A stretch of 64,000 nt of DNA, from the NCBI RefSeq assembly GCF_031456835.1, contig NZ_JAVDVK010000001.1:2666001-2730000 (forward strand), written 5' to 3'. The notes beneath the pieces are model-generated. The model was not told the DNA's origin, made no database searches, and saw only the letters and a list, made by a program, of their open reading frames with translations. The DNA comes from Leifsonia shinshuensis. GTDB taxonomy: Bacteria; Actinomycetota; Actinomycetes; Actinomycetales; Microbacteriaceae. Positions 58,485 through 64,000 of this stretch are shown here, in pieces; positions within the stretch are counted from its first letter, which is position 1, and each line of letters opens with the position of its first letter. The translations under genes were made by a program, and so were the position numbers.

Positions 58485-59909
58485 TCAGCGCTCCTCCCAC
58501 CAGGCGAGCAGGCGGCGCGTCGCCTCCTCCTCACCGAGGGGGCCTTCGTCGAGCCGGAGCTCCAGCAGGTACTTCATCGCCTGTCCCACCTCACGGCCCG
58601 GCCGCAGGCCCAGGATGCTCATCACCTGTTCGCCGTTGAGGTCGGGCCGGACGGCCTCCAGCTGCTCGCGCTCCTGCAGCTCCCGGATGCGGGCCTCCAG
58701 GTCGTCGTAGGCGAAGCCGAGCCGGTCGGCCTTCCGCCGGTTGCGCGTGGTCACGTCCGCACGGGTCAGCATGTGCAGTCGCTCGAGCTCGGGGCCGGCG
58801 TCCCTCACGTAGCGGCGCACCGCCGAGTCGGTCCATTGGGCGTCGGCGTAGCCGAAGAAGCGGAGGTGCAGCTCGATGAGGCGCGCGACGGCGTCGATGG
58901 TGGCCTTGTCGAAGCGGAGCGCCGTCAGGCGCTTCTTCGCGAGCTTCGCCCCGACGATGTCGTGATGGTAGAAGCTGACCGCGCCGCCCGGCTCGAACCG
59001 GCGCGTCGCGGGCTTGCCGATGTCGTGGAGGATGGCGGCCAGCCGCAGCACCAGGTCGGGCGCCTCGCCCGGGTGCCGCTCCTTCTCGTACCCGATCGCC
59101 TGGTCGAGCACCGTGAGGCTGTGCTGGTAGACGTCCTTGTGATGGTGGTGCTCGTCCGCCTCGAGCCGCAGGGCCGGGATCTCGGGCACGACGAGCTCGG
59201 CCAGCCCGGTCTCGACGAGCAGCTCCAACCCGGCGCGGGGCTCGTCGGCCATCAGCAGCTTGCTGAACTCGTCGCGGATGCGCTCCGCGCTCACGATCTC
59301 GATCCGGTCGGCCATGGCGCTCATCGCCTCGCGCGTCTCGTCGTCGACCGTGAATCCGAGCTGCGCGGTGAACCGGGCGGCGCGCATCATCCGCAGCGGA
59401 TCGTCCCCGAACGAGATCTGCGGGGTGCTGGGCGTGCGGAGCACTCCGGCGAGGAGGTCCTCCACACCACCGGACGGATCGACCAGCCGCACCTCGGGCA
59501 GTCGCAGCGCCAGCGCGTTCACGGTGAAGTCCCGGCGCAGCAGGTCGCCCTCGAGGGTGTCGCCGAACTCGACCTCGGGCTTCCGTGTGGTGCCGTCATA
59601 GCTGTCGCTGCGGTAGGTGGTGATCTCGACCGTGTCGTCGCCGAGACGGGCGCCGATCGTGCCGTACTTACGACCCACGTCCCAGACGGCGTCGGCGATC
59701 GGACCGACGACGCGCAGGATGTCGTCGGGCCGGGCATCGGTGGTGAAGTCGAGATCGTGGACCGCGCGCCCGAGGAGCGCGTCACGGACGGGCCCGCCGA
59801 CCAGGGCGAGCTCGTGCCCCGCGGCCTCGAAAGCGTCGGCCAGGCGGGCGACCGAGGGCGTGCGCGCCAGGTCGCCGAGGCGTTCGAGGGATTCGGCGAC
59901 GCTCTGCAT
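58485..59909 (-). CDS. CCA tRNA nucleotidyltransferase
   Basis: The enzyme adds or repairs the CCA end of tRNAs. The 474-residue product has the nucleotidyltransferase motif LALVGGPVRDALLGRAVHDLDFTTDA (catalytic Asp52 and Asp54), the RRDFTVNALAL motif, GDDPLRMMRAARFTAQLGF, and a C-terminal HD domain (HHHHKDVYQHSLTVLDQAI and AILHDIGKPATR). Such an HD-containing class II enzyme is usual in Actinobacteria. It is divergent from the DUF6049 gene. Confidence 0.95.
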   Translation of the reverse strand: MQSVAESLERLGDLARTPSVARLADAFEAAGHELALVGGPVRDALLGRAVHDLDFTTDARPDDILRVVGPIADAVWDVGRKYGTIGARLGDDTVEITTYRSDSYDGTTRKPEVEFGDTLEGDLLRRDFTVNALALRLPEVRLVDPSGGVEDLLAGVLRTPSTPQISFGDDPLRMMRAARFTAQLGFTVDDETREAMSAMADRIEIVSAERIRDEFSKLLMADEPRAGLELLVETGLAELVVPEIPALRLEADEHHHHKDVYQHSLTVLDQAIGYEKERHPGEAPDLVLRLAAILHDIGKPATRRFEPGGAVSFYHHDIVGAKLAKKRLTALRFDKATIDAVARLIELHLRFFGYADAQWTDSAVRRYVRDAGPELERLHMLTRADVTTRNRRKADRLGFAYDDLEARIRELQEREQLEAVRPDLNGEQVMSILGLRPGREVGQAMKYLLELRLDEGPLGEEEATRRLLAWWEER

Positions 59910-60004
59910 GGTGCCCCAGTTTAACGGCCCCGCTGGCCGGGCTCTCAGGGGGTGGCCTCTAGAATCGTCGTCATGGAGGCCGAGTCGGGATCGCGCGTCG
60001 ACGC

Positions 60005-62290
60005 ATGAGCGCAGTCCCCTCCACCCTCCGGAAGGGTGCGCGGCTCCGCGCCCGCGTGCGGGTGCTGGCGGCGGCTCTGACGGTCGGCGCCCTCGCGGCC
60101 GCGACCGCGGCGACGGGCGCAGCCGCACCCGCAGGCGCCGCGACACCGAGCCCGACGCCCACCGCATCCTCCACCGGCACAGCGCTCACCGCGAGCGTCA
60201 CGGCGGACGAGGGCGGCGTCCTGTCGCCGGGCAAGGACCTCGGCGTCTCGGTGACGGTCTCCAATCCGACCGACCAGGCGTTCGCATCCGGAACCGTGAC
60301 GCTCTGGACCGACCCCTCCGCACAGGAGAACCGCAAGGCCCTGACGGATTGGCTCGCAGGCACCGGTGAGCCGGCGAACGCCGTCGCGGTCGGCCAGGCC
60401 CAGCTGAACACCCTCGAGCCGGGTTCGAGTACGGTCGTGCGGGTCGCCGCGCCGGCCGCGTCCCTCCCGTTCGCCGGCCGCACCACGTCCGGCGTGTTCG
60501 GGATCGGCGCCTCCGTCACGATCGGATCGGCCGGCGCGCAGGCCCGCGGCTCCGTGGTCTGGTACCCCGGGGGAGCGGCCAAGCAGGCCAGCGTGAACGT
60601 CGTCATGCCGATCGTCACCCCGCCGGGGTCGGACGGGTTGATCGCGGCCGACGATCTGGCGACCTACACGGCACCGAACGGCATCCTGACCCGCGAGCTG
60701 GACGGCCTCACCGGGCACACCACCGTGACGGTCGGGATCGACCCGATGATCATCGCGTCGATCCGGGTGCTGGGCAACGCCGCTCCGGCGAGCGCCATCG
60801 ACTGGCTGACGCGGCTGTCCGAGCTGCCGAACGACACCTTCTCTCTCGGTTACGCGGATGCGGACGCCGTCGGCCAGCTCCAGGCGGGTCTCCCCGCGCC
60901 CCTGCCGCCGACGTCCCTCGCCTACGCCATCGACCCGAAGAACTTCACGCCCCAGCCCACCCCGGTGGGCGAGCCGTCGACGGCCACCGCGACCCCCTCT
61001 CCCAAGGCGACCACGCCGACACCGACCCCGACGGCGACGCCCGGACCGGTCATCCCCGACCTGAACGCCCTGCTCGCCTGGGACTACACGCTCACCGGGA
61101 TCAGCTGGCCCGGCGACAAGACCGTCCGGCGCGCCGACCTCGCACCGCTCGCCGCGGCGGGGCTGAAGACCACCATCCTGTCGGGCAGCAACACCAACGC
61201 CGCCGACCTCGGCTCGACGCCCAACGCTCCGATCGCCGCGGGTGACGACCGTCTGGTGTCGTCCGATCAGCGGCTCAGCGACGCGTTGCGGCAGGCGATC
61301 TCCGCGCCGAGCGACGTCGCCTGGAACTCCGCGATGTCCAAGGTGAACGCCCAGCTGGAGCTGATCAATCAGGAGTCGGGCGACCCGCGGCGTCTGCTCG
61401 TGGCGCTGGACCGCTCGTGGCCGTCGAGCGGCACGCAGCTCGAGCGGACCCTCAATGCGCTGTTCTCGTCGCCCTGGTCGACGCCGGCGTCGTTCGCGAC
61501 CGTCAAGGACACCACGCCGACCTCCGGCCTCGATCTGGTCGACTCCCCGGAGTCCGCACAGCGGATCACCGACATCCGCGCTCTCGTCGAAGACGAGGGG
61601 GCGCTCGGCCAGTTCGCCACGGTCCTCGACGACCCGACCCGGCTCACCGGCCGCACCCGCGCGGACCTCCTGACGTTGCTCGCCGTCTCGTGGCTCAACC
61701 CGCGCGCCGACTGGCCGGCGGCGGTGACGGCCGAGCGCGCCGCGACCGTCAAGACGCTGCACTCCATCCGCATCCTCCCGACGGAGAACGTCAACCTGGT
61801 GAGCGCGCAGGGATCGATCCCGTTCACCGTGAGCAATGGGTTACCGGGTGACGCGGTTACGGTCGTGCTGGCCGCCTCGCCCTCGAACAGCCGGCTCGAG
61901 GTCGACCAGTCGACGACCAAGCGCATCCCCCAGGACTCCCGTGCGACGGTCCTGATCCCGGTGAAGGCCAAGGTCGGCAACGGCCAGGTCGTGCTCTCAC
62001 TGCACCTCTACAGCCCGACCGGCGTGCCGATCGGCGACCCCACCACGGTGACGGTGGATGTGCACGCCGACTGGGAGGGCATCGGCGCGCTGATCTTCGG
62101 CGTGCTGCTGGTGCTGCTCTTCGGCTTCGGGATCGTGCGCAACATCCTGCGCCGGCGCCGCTCGCGCGACAGCGGTGATGATGTAACCGGGTCGGACGGT
62201 TCCGCCGTGACCGACACTGAGAACGACGACCAGACCGAGCCGGCCGCGCCCGCGACGTCAGCCACCCCCGAGGAGCGCCCCGGTGGCTAG
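60005..62290 (+). CDS. DUF6049 large membrane-anchored protein upstream of murJ
   Basis: The 761-residue protein has a signal peptide (LAAALTVGALAAATAATGAAAPAGA), a large extracellular part with a Pro/Thr-rich linker (about 318-355), and one C-terminal membrane helix (about 692-715) followed by a charged cytoplasmic tail. It matches actinobacterial DUF6049, always found just upstream of murJ, with STRLxx-like DLATYTAPNGILTREL and VTVSNPTDQAFASGTVTLWT. It probably assists MurJ or cell-wall assembly; that is inference from position. Its stop overlaps the murJ start by eight bases. Confidence 0.88.
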   Translation: MSAVPSTLRKGARLRARVRVLAAALTVGALAAATAATGAAAPAGAATPSPTPTASSTGTALTASVTADEGGVLSPGKDLGVSVTVSNPTDQAFASGTVTLWTDPSAQENRKALTDWLAGTGEPANAVAVGQAQLNTLEPGSSTVVRVAAPAASLPFAGRTTSGVFGIGASVTIGSAGAQARGSVVWYPGGAAKQASVNVVMPIVTPPGSDGLIAADDLATYTAPNGILTRELDGLTGHTTVTVGIDPMIIASIRVLGNAAPASAIDWLTRLSELPNDTFSLGYADADAVGQLQAGLPAPLPPTSLAYAIDPKNFTPQPTPVGEPSTATATPSPKATTPTPTPTATPGPVIPDLNALLAWDYTLTGISWPGDKTVRRADLAPLAAAGLKTTILSGSNTNAADLGSTPNAPIAAGDDRLVSSDQRLSDALRQAISAPSDVAWNSAMSKVNAQLELINQESGDPRRLLVALDRSWPSSGTQLERTLNALFSSPWSTPASFATVKDTTPTSGLDLVDSPESAQRITDIRALVEDEGALGQFATVLDDPTRLTGRTRADLLTLLAVSWLNPRADWPAAVTAERAATVKTLHSIRILPTENVNLVSAQGSIPFTVSNGLPGDAVTVVLAASPSNSRLEVDQSTTKRIPQDSRATVLIPVKAKVGNGQVVLSLHLYSPTGVPIGDPTTVTVDVHADWEGIGALIFGVLLVLLFGFGIVRNILRRRRSRDSGDDVTGSDGSAVTDTENDDQTEPAAPATSATPEERPGG

Positions 62291-63890
62291 CGTCGGACGC
62301 GCCAGCGCGATGCTCGCCTCCGGCACGCTGGTCTCCCGCCTCCTCGGCTTCGCCAAGGCCTGGCTACTGGTGCAGGCGATCGGGGTCGTCACCTTCGCCG
62401 CGAACGCCTACGGCACCGCGACCATCGTCCCCAACAGCATCTACGCGATCATCGCGCAGGGCATCCTCAACGCCATCCTGGTGCCGCAGATCGTCCGCGC
62501 GTCCGTGAACGCCGACGGCGGCCGCGCGTACATCAACAAGCTGGTCACGCTCGGGATGGTCGTCTTCGCCGCCGTCGCGGTGGTCGCGACGTTCCTGGCG
62601 CCCGTCCTCGTCTCGCTGTTCGGCATCCCGGCAGCGCAGAAGGACCTCGCGACGGCCTTCGCCTACTGGTCGCTGCCGCAGATCTTCTTCCTCGGGCTGT
62701 ACACGCTCCTCGGTGAGGTGCTCAACGCCCGCAAGTCGTTCGGGCCGTTCACCTGGGCGCCCGTGATCAACAACATCGTCGCCATCGCGACGCTGCTCGC
62801 GTTCATCCTCGCGTTCGGTTCCGCCGCGTCCGGTCGGCACGGCAGCGACTGGTCGTTCGGGATGATCGCGTTGCTCGCCGGCGGAGCGACCCTGGGCGTC
62901 GCGGTGCAGGCGCTCATCCTCTTCGTCTTCTGGCGACGCGTCGGCCTGCGCTTCCGCTTCGACTTCGGCTGGCGGGGCGTCGACCTGGGCACCGCCGGCA
63001 AGGCGGCGGGGTGGACGTTCGCCATGCTGATCGCGACCCAGGTCGCGGGTCTGATCGAGACCAACGTGTCGAACTCGGCGGGCGAGGGCTACGCCGGACC
63101 GTTCGCCATGCAGAACGCCTGGCTGATCTTCATGCTGCCGCACGGCATCATCGCGGTCTCGATCGTCACCGCGTTCTACACACGGATGGCGGAGCACGCC
63201 CACCGCGGATCGATCACCGAGTTCCGCGAGGACTTCTCGGCCGCCGCGCGATCGATCATGCTGCTCATCGTCTTCTCGTCGGCCGCCCTCATCGTCACCG
63301 CGTTCCCCGTCGCGCGGGTGTTCACATCCGACTACCAGGCGCTCGGTCTCGTGCTCATCGCGTACCTGGTCGGCCTCGTCCCGTTCTCGCTGGTGTTCAT
63401 GGCCCAGCGTGCCTTCTACTCGCTCGGCGACACGCGCACACCGTTCTTCTTCACCCTGGCGCAGGTCGTGGTGATCGTCGCGGGCGTCCTGCTGTGCTTC
63501 CTGGTACCGCCCGGCATCCGTGCGGCCTCGGTCGCGCTGGTCGTCTCCATCGCCAGCTTCGTGCAGGCGGCGCTCGCCTTCTGGTTGCTCCGGCGGCGCA
63601 CCGGGGGAGTGGACGGCGGCCGCATCCTCGCGTCGCTGTGGCGGTTCGTGGTCGCCGCGCTCGCGTCGATCGCCGCGGGAGCGGGCTTCCTCGTCATCCT
63701 GGGCGGAGTGGATGCGGGAGCATTCCCGGTCAGCGGTCCGATCGCCGCGGTCGTCACCACGGCCGTCGTCGGCGTGGTCATGCTGATCGTCTACGTGGGC
63801 TTCCTCGTCATCCTGCGTTCGCCCGATCTGGAGAGCGGATTGGCGCCCATCCTGAACCGCGCCGGACGGCGTTCGCGCGCGCCCAGGTGA
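62283..63890 (+). CDS. murJ: Lipid II flippase MurJ
   Basis: MurJ flips lipid II across the membrane for peptidoglycan synthesis. The 535-residue product (GTG 62283) has 13-14 membrane helices and the MVF signature: ASGTLVSRLLGFAKAWLLVQAIGVVTFAANAYGTATIVPNSIYAIIAQGILNAILVPQIV. Later SNSAGEGYAGPFAMQNAWLIFMLPHGIIAVSIVTAFYTRMAEHA and FFTLAQVVVIVAGVLLCF fit the family. No kinase-like domain is fused to its end, unlike mycobacterial MviN/FhaA-linked forms. It overlaps the DUF6049 gene, and trxB starts 82 bases later. Confidence 0.96.
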   Translation: MASVGRASAMLASGTLVSRLLGFAKAWLLVQAIGVVTFAANAYGTATIVPNSIYAIIAQGILNAILVPQIVRASVNADGGRAYINKLVTLGMVVFAAVAVVATFLAPVLVSLFGIPAAQKDLATAFAYWSLPQIFFLGLYTLLGEVLNARKSFGPFTWAPVINNIVAIATLLAFILAFGSAASGRHGSDWSFGMIALLAGGATLGVAVQALILFVFWRRVGLRFRFDFGWRGVDLGTAGKAAGWTFAMLIATQVAGLIETNVSNSAGEGYAGPFAMQNAWLIFMLPHGIIAVSIVTAFYTRMAEHAHRGSITEFREDFSAAARSIMLLIVFSSAALIVTAFPVARVFTSDYQALGLVLIAYLVGLVPFSLVFMAQRAFYSLGDTRTPFFFTLAQVVVIVAGVLLCFLVPPGIRAASVALVVSIASFVQAALAFWLLRRRTGGVDGGRILASLWRFVVAALASIAAGAGFLVILGGVDAGAFPVSGPIAAVVTTAVVGVVMLIVYVGFLVILRSPDLESGLAPILNRAGRRSRAPR

Positions 63891-63972
63891 CAGGAATAGC
63901 ATCCGCCTAGGATGTGTTCTACAGGTCGACGCCTCCAGACGAAGGCGTCGTGACAGCTCAAGGAGTTCCGCC

Positions 63973-64000
63973 GTGCGGCAGATCATCATCATCGGTTCCG
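63973..64000 (+). CDS. trxB: Thioredoxin reductase TrxB, first codons only
   Basis: The window ends nine codons into a gene starting at GTG 63973 with AAGGAG nine bases upstream. The visible residues VRQIIIIGS match the FAD-binding start of TrxB, which is the usual gene after murJ in Actinobacteria. Confidence 0.85.

Overview
The window is high-GC (about 70 percent) bacterial DNA from a motile Gram-positive actinobacterium, most likely a Microbacteriaceae member close to Leifsonia. The grounds are codon use, an outer-membrane-free flagellar gene set, the rpmB-rpmG-rpsN cluster beside a zur-znu zinc locus, the CCA transferase/DUF6049/MurJ/TrxB block, and the rpsF-ssb-rpsR-rplI-dnaB order. All family names are from recognition of motifs and gene order; no database search was possible. 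I see no rRNA, tRNA, insertion sequence, prophage or CRISPR array.

Layout. 1-1663 (+): motA-motB. 1676-8308: a non-flagellar block with a long inverted repeat, a degenerate SDR, a GH51 arabinofuranosidase with its LacI repressor and three matching operators, a field of palindromic repeats, a FetB-like permease, a hypothetical protein, a NUDIX-GNAT fusion and a small membrane protein. 8347-18310 (-): flgB-flgC-fliE-fliF-fliG-fliH-fliI-fliJ-NlpC/P60-fliK-flgD-flgE, tightly overlapping. 18670-22648 (-): fliA, fliC, fliD, fliS and a fliT-position gene. 23039-26226 (+): flgN-flgK-flgL-fliW. Export-gate, C-ring (fliM/N) and csrA genes are not in the window.

The flagellar genes appear tied together by FliA (sigma-28). 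Three start regions (flgB operon, fliC operon, flgN operon) each carry the same TAAC-N15-G(C/T)CGAT(A/G)G signature. One of them drives basal-body genes, which in many bacteria are not sigma-28 dependent. The fliA/flgN divergent region also holds two copies of a CCCCAnTACGGGG palindrome that could be the site of an unknown upstream regulator.

26242-34478 holds a lipoprotein, a beta-lactamase-fold lipoprotein that has lost all three active-site motifs, small membrane proteins, an FHA protein, a PIF1-like helicase, a CopD-CtaG fusion and HU. 34692-38721 is zinc-linked: zinc-free-type ribosomal proteins, Zur, and znuACB with a Zur box overlapping the znuA -35. 38724-42639 encodes a branched-chain-type 2-oxoacid dehydrogenase (E1alpha, E1beta with an unusual acidic N-terminal extension, E2). 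42644-50377 holds a HisC-like aminotransferase, purB, membrane proteins, a Pr6Pr-like pseudogene and a divergent rclA/rclR oxidative-stress pair. 50381-54670 holds a large LuxR-type ATPase regulator, a DUF4242 protein and a YcaQ-like glycosylase. 54699-58227 is the replication/ribosome cluster dnaB, rplI, rpsR, ssb, rpsF with a DnaA-box-rich gap. 58485-64000 is the CCA-adding enzyme, DUF6049, murJ and the first codons of trxB.
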